Source: UBA4923 sp964486135 (GTDB taxonomy: Bacteria; Bacillota; Clostridia; Saccharofermentanales; DTU023). From it: a DNA stretch of 64,000 nt. A program made the position numbers and the translations under genes. Positions 36,811 to 45,769 of the stretch are shown in pieces; positions within the stretch are counted from its first letter, which is position 1, and each line of letters opens with the position of its first letter. The stretch lies in the NCBI GenBank assembly GCA_964486135.1, contig CAZAKT010000005.1:1-64000 (forward strand), written 5' to 3'. The notes below the pieces were generated by a model, which saw nothing but the letters and a program-made list of their open reading frames with translations, was not told the origin of the DNA and searched no databases.

Positions 36811-37845
36811 CTACTCCATAAATTCTTCGGCATTCTTTTCGGTAATCTGAATTTGAGGGAAGAAGGTCATACGCTCGACCGGATTGTCCTTTATCAGATC
36901 ATAGGCCGCCTGCACCATCTGCTCACCAATCGCGTTGAGATCCAGATGAATGGTCGATCTGTAGATCGTGCCCTTGGAAATCAAGTCAATTGCTTCCGGA
37001 AGGGCGTCAACAGCGAACAGGCCAATATCATCGCCGATCATACCGGCAGCGACAAATGATTCGTAGATGCCGAGGATACCCGCATCATCAATACCGATTA
37101 CAACCTTCATGTTGGGATGGGCCTGGGCGAAGACTTCGCCAACCTCAATACCCTCATTCTGGTAACCGGCCTGGGCAATGGCCACAATCTCAGCATAAGG
37201 CGCGATCTTGGCCAACTCTTCGGTAATGCCTTCTTCTCTATCAAGGCAGACCTGGTTCAAGGGGTAGTTTGCTACACCAACCTCAACCCGCTCCGCGCCG
37301 GGGAAGACTTCTTCCATCCAGGCCGTCGCGTGTCTGGCCAGGGTTCTTCCAATCTCAACATTGTCAAGTCCAAAGTAGGCGTCACCATTCTCGAGGAGCG
37401 TATCAAAATCGATGACGAACATCCCTTGTTCTTTGGCCTCATCAAGGATATCCTTGGCTGATTCATTGTCAAAAGCATGAATGATGATGCCGTCATATTT
37501 TGCATTGACGAAATTCTCAACGGCCTCCCTCTGTTTCAGGGGGTCAGCCTTCGCATCCGTCATAACCAGCGTAATGCCGAGGGTCTCAGCCTTCGCGACC
37601 ATGTAGTTGTACATGTTGGCGTGGGCAGGGTTTGAAATATCCTGGAAAGACACTCCAACCGTATATTCTCCCTTTGGCTCCGGCTCGTCTTCTGATTCAA
37701 CCGGTTCGTCCCCATTTTCACTTGTAGCCGGTTCCGTTTCAACCGGTTCCTCGCCCTTGTCGCAGGCTACCAATGTAAACATAAACATGAATACAAGTAG
37801 CAGGGCAAGGATACCCGTAATGGTTTTTTGTTTGCTTCTTCTCAT
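36811..37845 (-). CDS. Sugar ABC transporter substrate-binding lipoprotein (RbsB-like)
   Basis: 344 aa from the ATG at 37845 (AAAGGAAG upstream); an in-frame start at 37890 is less likely. Signal peptide with a lipobox ending at Cys28 (TLVAC), an acidic linker rich in Glu/Pro/Ser, then a periplasmic-binding type 1 fold: VGVSFQDISNPAHANMYNYM, ADPLKQREAVENFV, GIIIHAFDNES and IGIDDAGILGIYESF. First of the three transporter genes. A promoter-like region with two TGTTGACA repeats lies about 200 nt upstream. Confidence 0.92.
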   Translation of the reverse strand: MRRSKQKTITGILALLLVFMFMFTLVACDKGEEPVETEPATSENGDEPVESEDEPEPKGEYTVGVSFQDISNPAHANMYNYMVAKAETLGITLVMTDAKADPLKQREAVENFVNAKYDGIIIHAFDNESAKDILDEAKEQGMFVIDFDTLLENGDAYFGLDNVEIGRTLARHATAWMEEVFPGAERVEVGVANYPLNQVCLDREEGITEELAKIAPYAEIVAIAQAGYQNEGIEVGEVFAQAHPNMKVVIGIDDAGILGIYESFVAAGMIGDDIGLFAVDALPEAIDLISKGTIYRSTIHLDLNAIGEQMVQAAYDLIKDNPVERMTFFPQIQITEKNAEEFME

Positions 37846-38027
37846 TGCTTCTTCCTTTCGTAGAATTAATCGTGCCTTTCTGGTAATCAAGTCAACTGTC
37901 CATTCGGGCCGGATCGGAAGATAATAGACGTCAAGCCCCGCCGCTGGCCATTATTCTCCTTTACTCGCCTGCCTTTTGGGATTTTTCAAACATTTCCATC
38001 TCATCCGGGCGAATGGTACGACAATCC

Positions 38028-38079
38028 ATTATCTACATTAAACCCCCTCTCATGTCAACAGTTCTTCTGACATTGTCAA
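38028..38079 (-). promoter_or_regulatory. Putative promoter and repeated operator of the sugar transporter operon
   Basis: Inside a 321-nt gap without a gene (37846-38166). Minus strand: two copies of TGTTGACA with their TTGACA parts at 38079-38074 and 38058-38053, 21 nt (two helical turns) apart. The second is 17 nt from TAGATA (38035-38030) or 19 nt from GATAAT (38033-38028), so it can act as a -35. The first is part of a short palindrome (TGACAATGTCA). Inferred operator for a sugar-responsive regulator not in the window. Confidence 0.5.
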
Positions 38080-38166
38080 CAAAATCAAAAGGTCAGATCG
38101 TCCGATTTTCCCCAAAACCAGGCCTGAATTTTCGTCATTTAGAGAAGTATGGTTTCCAGCCCGGAA

Positions 38167-39255
38167 TCAATAACGGCCGAGCTGGAAGGATTCATCAAAG
38201 CCCGCGATCGCCTTGACGCAGAGGTCACTTAAGAGGACCAAATCATTGACATCGCATACTTCACATGGAGAATGGGCGTACTTGACTGGGAAGGCCAGAT
38301 CTATTGTCGCGATACCTCCAAAAAGATTTTGCACATAGGTGGCGTCCGTCAGGAGTCCGCGCGAAGCGAACCAGCCCACCGGTATATCGCCCTCCTCGGC
38401 TGTTTTGGCCATATGTCGCGCCAAGCCCTCATGGGCAATGACCCCGTTTAAAGTCCCACGCCCGTGAAAGGAGTACATATTTATGACGGGGCCGCCGCCT
38501 GTCCGCACAGTGAACCGATCCTCCAGGCCTGGCGCGTTACTGGCAAGACAAACATCGAGCGCAATTGCGATATCCGGTTTTATGGTCTGCGCCGCCACCA
38601 TGGCCCCCCGCAAATTGTGCTCCTCCTGCACGGTGCCGACGATATAGACAGTGGAATCCACCTGGGTCCTGGACAAGGCTTCCGCGCACATGGTCAGTAC
38701 AAGGCAGGAACCGCGATTGTCCAGGGCTGTCGCCGCGACCTGTGAGCCAAGGAGCCTTTCAAAGACGGGAGCGTACACAATTGAACAGCCTACCTGGATA
38801 TTCTTTTCAAGGACTTGCGAGGGCTTGGAGGCGCCTACATCAATCCGCAGATCAGGAATAGGGGTCACCTGCATTTTTTCCTGCTCGGTCATCACGTGAT
38901 AGGATTTTTCCGAGACTACCGCCGGGAGATAATCGCCCTTTGTTGTCCTCACCCGTAAGGCCAGACCGGGCGCTACCTTGTCCGGCACACTCCCATTTTT
39001 ATTTACGTGCAAATAACCGGCTTGGTCGATGTTGGTCACGACAAAGCCTATCTGATCCATATGGGCGAAGAGCATTACAGTTGGCGCCTTCGGATTTTTA
39101 CCCGGGAAACAGGCAATTACATTGCCCAGAAGATCTATTTTCACCTCATCAGCAAGTGGCTCCAGATCCTCCTTCAAACGATAGGCCATCAGGCTTTCAT
39201 AACCAGAGCCCCCCGGTATTGACGTGTATTCTTTTAAGCGATCATAAATATCCAT
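38167..39255 (-). CDS. M42-family metallo-aminopeptidase
   Basis: 362 aa, cytoplasmic, usually a dodecamer; removes N-terminal residues from peptides, with FrvX-like forms found in sugar operons. Two-metal site: His in FAHMDQIG (about 66), Asp in TALDNRGSC, Glu-Glu in VQEEHNLRG (metal and base), Asp in ALDVC and His in KYAHSPCE. All ligands are present. It follows the second Gfo/Idh/MocA gene by 12 nt. Confidence 0.9.
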   Translation of the reverse strand: MDIYDRLKEYTSIPGGSGYESLMAYRLKEDLEPLADEVKIDLLGNVIACFPGKNPKAPTVMLFAHMDQIGFVVTNIDQAGYLHVNKNGSVPDKVAPGLALRVRTTKGDYLPAVVSEKSYHVMTEQEKMQVTPIPDLRIDVGASKPSQVLEKNIQVGCSIVYAPVFERLLGSQVAATALDNRGSCLVLTMCAEALSRTQVDSTVYIVGTVQEEHNLRGAMVAAQTIKPDIAIALDVCLASNAPGLEDRFTVRTGGGPVINMYSFHGRGTLNGVIAHEGLARHMAKTAEEGDIPVGWFASRGLLTDATYVQNLFGGIATIDLAFPVKYAHSPCEVCDVNDLVLLSDLCVKAIAGFDESFQLGRY

Positions 39256-39267
39256 GGCTGGCCCATC

Positions 39268-40419
39268 CTAAGGATTGTAACTCTTTTCAGGTTCTTCCAA
39301 TGTCCAGTCAATCATTTTGACCGGCTGTGATCCCTTGTAGAGGGAAAGCTCTGACAGGTTGGCGACTGAACTCCATTCGCAGGCCTTGACAACATCGACC
39401 GGGTTCTCGATCTCCCCCCTTATGGTCTTGATGAAATCCTGAACAACATAATAGTCGCCGCCACAACTATGATAATCACCCTGCGCCGCAAGTTTCTGGG
39501 CGCCTTCAGGCATATTCCGGTAGTTCTCCGGGAGCAGGTGCTTATAATCCCAGAGATCCTCCCATATCAGGCCACGGGAAAGCTTCACTCCCCCATCACT
39601 GAAATAAGCGCGATCCATCGATTTTTGCCCCTGGGGGCCCCTTGACGTCTCAATCGCTCCCTTTGTCCCCTGAACTCCAAAATAGGCGTTTTGATTTGGC
39701 CGGGGTGACATCACATCAACGCGTATATTGATCAGTTTTCCGCTTTTCAGCTTCAACATTGTTGTGGTTGTATCTTCTTGCCGGTATTCCGGCTCGACGT
39801 GATTGCCACTCGAAAAACAGGTTACGGTATCAATCTTCTCATTGTTGAAAAAGGTCAGAAGCGGTCCAAGGCAATGAGTTGGATAAAAAGAACCCCGTTT
39901 CCCAACCTGCCAGAATTGTCGCCAGCTGGCCTTCCCATTTGGATAAACCAGCCAAGTTCTGATGTCCTCGATATACTCACTTTCCGCATAGTATAGCTCG
40001 CCCAGCATACCGCTCTGGACCAGCTTGTTGATCAGTACGACATCAGGCCGGTAACAGTAGTTTTCGCACATCATATAGACTTTGTCCGACCTGTCCACCT
40101 CTTTTTTGAGCCAAAACAGCTCTTCCAGAAATGAGTTGGCCGTCACTTCACTCAAAACGTGTTTACCTGCCCGCAGGGCCTCGATCGATTGTGATACATG
40201 AAGATTCATCGGAGTCGCCACGAAAATCGCGTCGACATCGCTTTCGCACATTTCTGAAAAGGAAGTGAATCGATTTTGAATCTGGTACTCATCTGCAAGT
40301 TTCTGCAGTTTAATCTCATCCAACTCACACAGGGCCGCTACTTCGACCCCCCGCATGTCGTTAAAACCGTCAAAATAGACTAAGCCTCTGGCGCCTGCGA
40401 TACCAACTTTTATAGCCAT
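39268..40419 (-). CDS. Gfo/Idh/MocA-family oxidoreductase (second copy)
   Basis: 383 aa from the ATG at 40419 (MAIKVGIAGARGLVYF), which starts right at the Rossmann strand; an in-frame start at 40455 is possible. The usual EKP motif is replaced by VLSEVTANSFLEE, so the cofactor-site Lys is not obvious. The C-terminal domain has GSFYPTHCLGPLLTFF with a His. It differs clearly from the other dehydrogenase in this block, suggesting two steps or two substrates. First gene of the minus-strand sugar block. Confidence 0.85.
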   Translation of the reverse strand: MAIKVGIAGARGLVYFDGFNDMRGVEVAALCELDEIKLQKLADEYQIQNRFTSFSEMCESDVDAIFVATPMNLHVSQSIEALRAGKHVLSEVTANSFLEELFWLKKEVDRSDKVYMMCENYCYRPDVVLINKLVQSGMLGELYYAESEYIEDIRTWLVYPNGKASWRQFWQVGKRGSFYPTHCLGPLLTFFNNEKIDTVTCFSSGNHVEPEYRQEDTTTTMLKLKSGKLINIRVDVMSPRPNQNAYFGVQGTKGAIETSRGPQGQKSMDRAYFSDGGVKLSRGLIWEDLWDYKHLLPENYRNMPEGAQKLAAQGDYHSCGGDYYVVQDFIKTIRGEIENPVDVVKACEWSSVANLSELSLYKGSQPVKMIDWTLEEPEKSYNP

Positions 40420-40569
40420 TACCCTAAGAACCGCCCTTTCTTTTAATCTTCCCACTTTCGTCCAGCGTAATCAACACTGTCCAGTCAAGTCTATCAAAAA
40501 CAAGCTGCAATGATCCCAGAAGAATTTAAAGTGTCAACTTCCATAATGAATATTCTTATCAATAAATTC

Positions 40570-40596
40570 AAAAAAACCGGGGCCCTGAGGCCCCGG
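40570..40596 (-). terminator. Strong intrinsic terminator after ygeY
   Basis: Perfect 8-bp GC stem (40577-40584 with 40589-40596), 4-nt loop, followed on the minus strand by T7 (40576-40570). It ends the ygeX-like/ygeW/ygeY unit 23 nt past the ygeY stop and separates it from the sugar block. Confidence 0.92.
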
Positions 40597-40618
40597 CTCT
40601 AAAATCGGTTTGAAGGCT

Positions 40619-41845
40619 TTACGCGTTCGCTTCCTTCGCGATATCAACGTAGAGTGCCGGCATAACACTGTAGATAGCGGCACAGCGGACGATATCCTCT
40701 TTCCAGTTGACTTCGTTGGGCGCATGAGCCTGAGCTTCCTTACCCGGGCCGAGGCCGATGCAGGGGATGCCATGGCGTCCCATGATGGCGACACCATTGG
40801 TGGAGAAGGTCCACTTGTCCACCTTGGGGGCTTCATAGAGATTGGTGTAGGCAGCAACCAGGGCCTTGGTCTGCGGCGCGTCCTCAGGGATGACCCAGGT
40901 GGGGAAATAGCAGTCCTGTTCATAGACGAAGCCGGTCCAGGAGGGCCTGTCGTACTTATACATGGAGACCTCGGCACCGTGCTTCTTGACGGAGGGAAGG
41001 GCCTCGATTTCCGCGATGGCGGATTCCCAGGTCTCGCCCCAGGTCAGGCGGCGGTCCAGGGAGATGGCGGCGCTATCGGCCACAGCACAACGTGAAGGCG
41101 AGGTGTAGAAAATCTGTGAGGTGGTCACAGTGCCCTTGCCCAGGAAATCGTCATCCTTCAGATGGTTGTTGAGCTCTTCGACTTCCTTGAGGATGTCGGC
41201 CATTTTGTAGATGGCGTTTTCACCACGCTCAGGGGCTGAACCGTGGCAGGAAATGCCCTTGACGTCGACGCGGATTTCCATCCGGCCGCGGTGGCCGCGG
41301 TAGACGTGCATGTCGGTCGGCTCGGTGGAGACGACAAACTCGGGACGGATATTCTCATTCTCGATCAGGTGGAGCCAGCACATGCCGTCGCAGTCTTCCT
41401 CCTGCACGGTCCCGGCCACCAGGATGGTCACATCCTCATCGATCAGGCCCAGGTCCTTGGCGATCTTGGCGCCATAGACGGAGGAAACCACACCACCCAG
41501 CTGGTCTGACGCGCCGCGCCCGCCAACTTCGGTCTCGTTTTCATAGCCTTCGTAGGGGTCAAATTCCCAGTTGGAAATCTCACCGATTCCGACGGTGTCG
41601 ATATGGCCATCGTAGGAAATGATCCGCTCGCCTGTTCCCATCCAGCCCAGCACGTTGCCCAGCTGGTCAAACTCGACCTTGTCGTAGCCGAGCTTCTCCA
41701 TCTCTTCCTTGATCCGGCGGGCCACGCCTTCTTCTTCACAGCTTTCGCCGGGAATCCTGATCAGGTCACGGAGGAACTTGACCATGTCTTCCTTGTAGGC
41801 TTCAGCGGCCTGGCGGACGCGATTATAGTCAATCGTTTTTGTCAT
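40619..41845 (-). CDS. ygeY: YgeY-family selenium-metabolism-linked hydrolase (M20 type)
   Basis: 408 aa, M20/ArgE-like zinc amidohydrolase. Metal ligands His81 and Asp83 (SYDGHIDTVG), the shared Asp in GRGASDQLGG, Glu-Glu in VAGTVQEEDCDG, and Glu in STEPTDMHVYRGHRG. Matches YgeY, which co-occurs with selenium-dependent molybdenum hydroxylases and is thought to cleave an amide in purine breakdown. AAAGGAG precedes the ATG. Last gene of its operon. Confidence 0.94.
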   Translation of the reverse strand: MTKTIDYNRVRQAAEAYKEDMVKFLRDLIRIPGESCEEEGVARRIKEEMEKLGYDKVEFDQLGNVLGWMGTGERIISYDGHIDTVGIGEISNWEFDPYEGYENETEVGGRGASDQLGGVVSSVYGAKIAKDLGLIDEDVTILVAGTVQEEDCDGMCWLHLIENENIRPEFVVSTEPTDMHVYRGHRGRMEIRVDVKGISCHGSAPERGENAIYKMADILKEVEELNNHLKDDDFLGKGTVTTSQIFYTSPSRCAVADSAAISLDRRLTWGETWESAIAEIEALPSVKKHGAEVSMYKYDRPSWTGFVYEQDCYFPTWVIPEDAPQTKALVAAYTNLYEAPKVDKWTFSTNGVAIMGRHGIPCIGLGPGKEAQAHAPNEVNWKEDIVRCAAIYSVMPALYVDIAKEANA

Positions 41846-41946
41846 ATTCTGTCTTCTCCTTTTCTTTTGTTTTTTATTCTTGCTATTACAGTCAACTGCC
41901 CCGGTGTTTTCACAACAGCCGGGGCAGTCACAACAATCCTGTCGGA

Positions 41947-43143
41947 TCAGGCATTATCCGCCCAACGGGGGCTACTGCCCTTCCAGAGCTCTTCCAGCTT
42001 GGCTCCCGCCTTCCCCACCTTCTGGAGGAAGATCATGGCCGCGATGATATAAGGTTTATAACTGGCTTCCTTGTAAAGCGGGATCCGATAGCGGTCAAAG
42101 ACCGAAGCGTCGACCTCGCCTGTCTCACAGGAAACCCCTGTAATGTCAGCCGGCAGACAGTGCATATAGAGGGCCTTGCCACCCTTGGTAAGACCCATCA
42201 TGGCTTCTGTACAGGCCCAATCCTTGTGGAGGGCGTTCTGGGCCAGAAGTTCCTGCTCCAGCGCGTCGATGCCCGCCTGATCGCCCTTGGCGTACAGGTC
42301 GGTACGGATCTCCATGGCCTTGAAGGGGGCCCAGCTCTTGGGATAAACGACGTCCGCGTCCTTGAAGGCCTCTTCCATGGATTCCACCCGGGTGAACTTG
42401 CCGCCATAATTCTCTTCGTTGTGCTTGGCGACAGCTTCAATATCGTCCATGATCTCGTAACCTTCCGGATGCGCGAGGACAACCTCCATACCAAAGCGGG
42501 TCATAAGCCCGACAATGCCCTGGGGTACTGACAGGGGCTTGCCATAGGAGGGGGAGTAGGCCCAGGTCATGGCCAGCTTCTTCCCCTTCAGGTTCTCGAG
42601 ACCGCCCAATTCATGGATCATGTGGAGGGCGTCGGCCATGGACTGGGTCGGATGATCGATGTCACACTGGAGGTTGACCAGGGTCGGCCTCTGCTCGAGC
42701 ACGCCGTCCTCAAAACCTTCCTTGACATAATCCGAGACACTCTTCATATAGGTATGGCCCTTGCCGATGTACATGTCATCACGGATACCGATGACATCCG
42801 CCATAAAGGAGATCATGTTGGCTGTCTCCTTGACGGTTTCGCCGTGGGCAATCTGTGATTTGCCCTCGTCAAAATCCTGGAGCGCCAGGCCCAGGAAATT
42901 ACAGGCCGATGCGAACGAGAAGCGGGTCCTCGTCGACTGGTCACGGAAAAGTGAGATGCCCAGGCCCGAGTCGAAGATACGGGCGCTCTTGTTATTCTCA
43001 CGGAGCTCTCTCAGGGCGTCAGCGACCGCAAAGATCGCCATTATCTCATCCTGTGACTTGTCCCAGGTCAGGAAGAAATCATCCTGATACAGTCCCTTGT
43101 AGTCATAGGCTTCAAGTTGCTTGATTAAATCATTGATTTTCAT
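41947..43143 (-). CDS. ygeW: YgeW-family carbamoyltransferase
   Basis: 398 aa, ornithine/aspartate carbamoyltransferase superfamily, knotted type. Carbamoyl-phosphate loop STRTRF (70-75), HPTQSMAD (164-171) and HCLPAD in the C-terminal half. The acceptor is not established; in purine clusters it may work towards carbamoyl phosphate for ATP synthesis by a carbamate kinase, which is not in the window. AAGGAG precedes the ATG. It lies between the PLP enzyme and ygeY with 35- and 101-nt gaps. Confidence 0.94.
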   Translation of the reverse strand: MKINDLIKQLEAYDYKGLYQDDFFLTWDKSQDEIMAIFAVADALRELRENNKSARIFDSGLGISLFRDQSTRTRFSFASACNFLGLALQDFDEGKSQIAHGETVKETANMISFMADVIGIRDDMYIGKGHTYMKSVSDYVKEGFEDGVLEQRPTLVNLQCDIDHPTQSMADALHMIHELGGLENLKGKKLAMTWAYSPSYGKPLSVPQGIVGLMTRFGMEVVLAHPEGYEIMDDIEAVAKHNEENYGGKFTRVESMEEAFKDADVVYPKSWAPFKAMEIRTDLYAKGDQAGIDALEQELLAQNALHKDWACTEAMMGLTKGGKALYMHCLPADITGVSCETGEVDASVFDRYRIPLYKEASYKPYIIAAMIFLQKVGKAGAKLEELWKGSSPRWADNA

Positions 43144-43178
43144 TCTTTCTTCTCTCCTTGCTATTCGGGTTCGGGGAG

Positions 43179-44651
43179 TTAAAGCTTGTTCAGAACACCT
43201 GAACGCTCATTGAAGGCTTCGGTCAGGCGGTCGATTTCATAAACCTGGTTGTGGATCCTGTTCCAGTATTCGTCGTCATACCACTGGGCGTTGAGCTCTT
43301 CCAAGCTCCGTCCCTGCTGTTCGACCCAGGTATAGTACTTGAGATTGTGGACCCGCTTTCTCGACCAGTAGGTGAATTCCTCCATATTGTCAGTCTTGAT
43401 TGATTTGAGGTGCTGCCAGTAGTCGCGGGCGGCCAGATCAGCCGTGTAGGCCTCCTCCTCGTCAAGTTCGAGGATCCGGGACGCGTACATCTCAGCCGAG
43501 TCGGTCGCCACGGTCAAGAGCACGTCCTTCTCCGTCAGCTCAAAGTATTTCGCCATCTTGATCGTACCCAGGACATTGGCGATGCCACTGATACCCAGTG
43601 CGGAGAGTTCCTTCAAAATCTCCTCTGACACGCCTGTCTCCTGCATAAGGTAGGCGTGACCGATCTCAGAATTGAAGAGCCTGAGCAGGTTCTGTGAGTT
43701 GTTGTCATCTATGGCGCAGACCAGATCCGTATTCTTGACATTGTGGACAAAGGGGATATGCTTGTCGCCGATGCCCTCGATACGGTGGCCACCAAAGCCG
43801 TTGTTCAGGATAGTCGGGCACTGGAGGGCTTCACCGACCGCAACCTTGACATGGGGGAATTTTTCCTTCAGGTAATCGCCGGCGCTCAGGCTACCGCCGC
43901 TACCGCTTGTGAAGAAGGCGCCAAAGAGTCTTGAATCGTCTGTCTTGACTTCGTTATATAAGTCCTCCAGGGCCGGGCCGGTCGCGTGGAAGTGCCAGAG
44001 CACATTGCCCATCTCCTCAAACTGATTGAAGATAAAGGCTTCGGGCCGCGTCCTGCGGATTTCCTTGACTTTTTCAAATATTTCATAAACATCGCTCTCA
44101 CAACCCGGCGTCGCGATGACCTCCTCGGCCATATCCTGCAGCCAGTCGAAGCGCTCCTGGCTCATCTCCTCCGGCAGGATGGCGATGGCCTTGCAGCCCA
44201 GCAGTTTTGAGTTCAGGGAACCGCCGCGGGCGTAGTTACCGGTGGAGGGCCAGACAGCCCAGTTCTTGTAGGGATCGAACTGGCCGGTTACCAGGCGGGG
44301 GACCAGGCATCCGTAGGAAGCGCCCACCTTGTGACATCCGGTCGGAAACCACTTGCCGACCATAACGAAAACACGAGCCCTGACTCCCGTCAGTTCCTTG
44401 GGGATCTCGATGTAGTTGACGCCGCCGTATTCGCCGCCGTCCCGTCTCGGCTGGTTCTTCCAGGTGATACGGAACAGGTTGATCGGATTGACATCCTCTG
44501 TGCCAACTTCATGAAGCGCATTTTTGATTTTTTCGGGGACATATTTGTCGGGATCGCGTAATTGTTTGAAAGTTGGGATAACGATATTGTTCTCGCGCGC
44601 TCGTCTGATGGCGCTCTCGAGTCCGGCCTCGTGGATCGTAAGATCGATCAT
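43179..44651 (-). CDS. PLP-dependent fold-type II enzyme in the ygeX position
   Basis: 490 aa from the ATG at 44651 (AAGGAG 7 nt upstream); an in-frame extension to 44774 is hydrophobic and unlike the family. Tryptophan-synthase-beta/cysteine-synthase fold: likely PLP lysine Lys108 in TGCHKVGASYG, substrate loop STGNYARGG (136-144), phosphate-binding TSGSGGSLSAG (248-258). In E. coli the matching slot holds YgeX, diaminopropionate ammonia-lyase (about 400 aa); this protein is longer and its Lys motif differs, so a lyase acting on a 2,3-diaminopropionate-like product is inferred only from context. Confidence 0.8.
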   Translation of the reverse strand: MIDLTIHEAGLESAIRRARENNIVIPTFKQLRDPDKYVPEKIKNALHEVGTEDVNPINLFRITWKNQPRRDGGEYGGVNYIEIPKELTGVRARVFVMVGKWFPTGCHKVGASYGCLVPRLVTGQFDPYKNWAVWPSTGNYARGGSLNSKLLGCKAIAILPEEMSQERFDWLQDMAEEVIATPGCESDVYEIFEKVKEIRRTRPEAFIFNQFEEMGNVLWHFHATGPALEDLYNEVKTDDSRLFGAFFTSGSGGSLSAGDYLKEKFPHVKVAVGEALQCPTILNNGFGGHRIEGIGDKHIPFVHNVKNTDLVCAIDDNNSQNLLRLFNSEIGHAYLMQETGVSEEILKELSALGISGIANVLGTIKMAKYFELTEKDVLLTVATDSAEMYASRILELDEEEAYTADLAARDYWQHLKSIKTDNMEEFTYWSRKRVHNLKYYTWVEQQGRSLEELNAQWYDDEYWNRIHNQVYEIDRLTEAFNERSGVLNKL

Positions 44652-44809
44652 AGTATTTCTCCTTGCATAGTGATGGTAGATGATCTCGGTCGGCAATTCT
44701 GTTAACAATGCCAAGACACAAGCCACTATAGCATACCCAAAATAAGATGAAGAGTAAAGCGGAGAGTTAGCCAAGCTCCCCCGCGGAAAGCAGGCTATTT
44801 GTTACATTT

Positions 44810-45571
44810 TCACTGTTGGTGATCCGCTTCTGCCGCTTCTTTATTGAGCTTTTTGTACAAGAGGACGCCGATCAGGGCAACCAGGCCGGTCACCGTGAAG
44901 ACTGAGATGGCAAAGAGGTAGTTCTGCGACCCCATAAGCCCCCCGCTCACTGTCGACGTAACGACCGAAAGGAGCCGGGCCGAGACGACAACCAGCCAAG
45001 TTGAAAGCCGTATGGGCGTCAAGCCAGCCAAATAGGTCAAAATATCCTTGGGTGTCCCGGGGACGAACATAAGGACGTAGAACAAGACATTGAGGCGTCC
45101 TGGTTTCTGGAATAGTTTGACTTCATCGATCTTTTCAGGCTCAAAAAAGAGTTCGATCACAGGCCTGCCATATCTTTTAACCAGGAGAAATATCAGGATG
45201 CTGGCGGAGTAGATCGCCGCCATACATATCAGGGTCCCCTCCACGGCCCCAAAGGCATAGCCTGCTGCCAGCTCAAAGGGCTCGCCCGGTATGATTGCGA
45301 TCACCACCTGCATGAAATTGGCAAAAAAGAATATGAGACGGCTTACAAGGGGATTGCGAGCCACCATGGCCCGGACTTCCAGGGGGTCGGAAAAGAAATC
45401 TATGGCCCTTTCGCCCCACAGGATATAGATCAAGACAAAGGCCAGGAGAGTCAGGACAAGGAAGCCTATCGCCAAGGACCGCTGGAAGATCCGCCTTTTA
45501 AGAGCGGCATAGAGCTTGCCCGCCGGCCGCAGATCGATTTCAGGGTCATTTTGATATTTTGGCACCGTCAC
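44810..45571 (-). CDS. TVP38/TMEM64-family (VTT domain) membrane protein
   Basis: 253 aa, about five membrane helices with a VTT/DedA-like core: IPGEPFELAAGYAFGAVEGT (about 93-112) and FVPGTPKDILTYLAGLTPI (about 170-188), each with the conserved Pro and Gly of re-entrant loops. Family members probably move lipids or support membrane balance. GTG start at 45571. Upstream, 45572-45769 has no gene and nothing notable. Confidence 0.88.
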   Translation of the reverse strand: MTVPKYQNDPEIDLRPAGKLYAALKRRIFQRSLAIGFLVLTLLAFVLIYILWGERAIDFFSDPLEVRAMVARNPLVSRLIFFFANFMQVVIAIIPGEPFELAAGYAFGAVEGTLICMAAIYSASILIFLLVKRYGRPVIELFFEPEKIDEVKLFQKPGRLNVLFYVLMFVPGTPKDILTYLAGLTPIRLSTWLVVVSARLLSVVTSTVSGGLMGSQNYLFAISVFTVTGLVALIGVLLYKKLNKEAAEADHQQ

Positions 45572-45769
45572 GCGCTCTCTTTACTCTCTCATTCCATACC
45601 TGACCGGAGGGGGTGGTCAAACTGCCAGCAACTTAGTTTGCCACGCGTTTCCCTGCCATTCTATCACGAAGCGGGGCCGGGTCCAGATTGAAGGCAGACC
45701 TTTGTGGCGACGATTCCTGCTATACTGGTCGCTCGGAATCCTCGGGCAGGAACAGGGGGAGGGAAGGAC

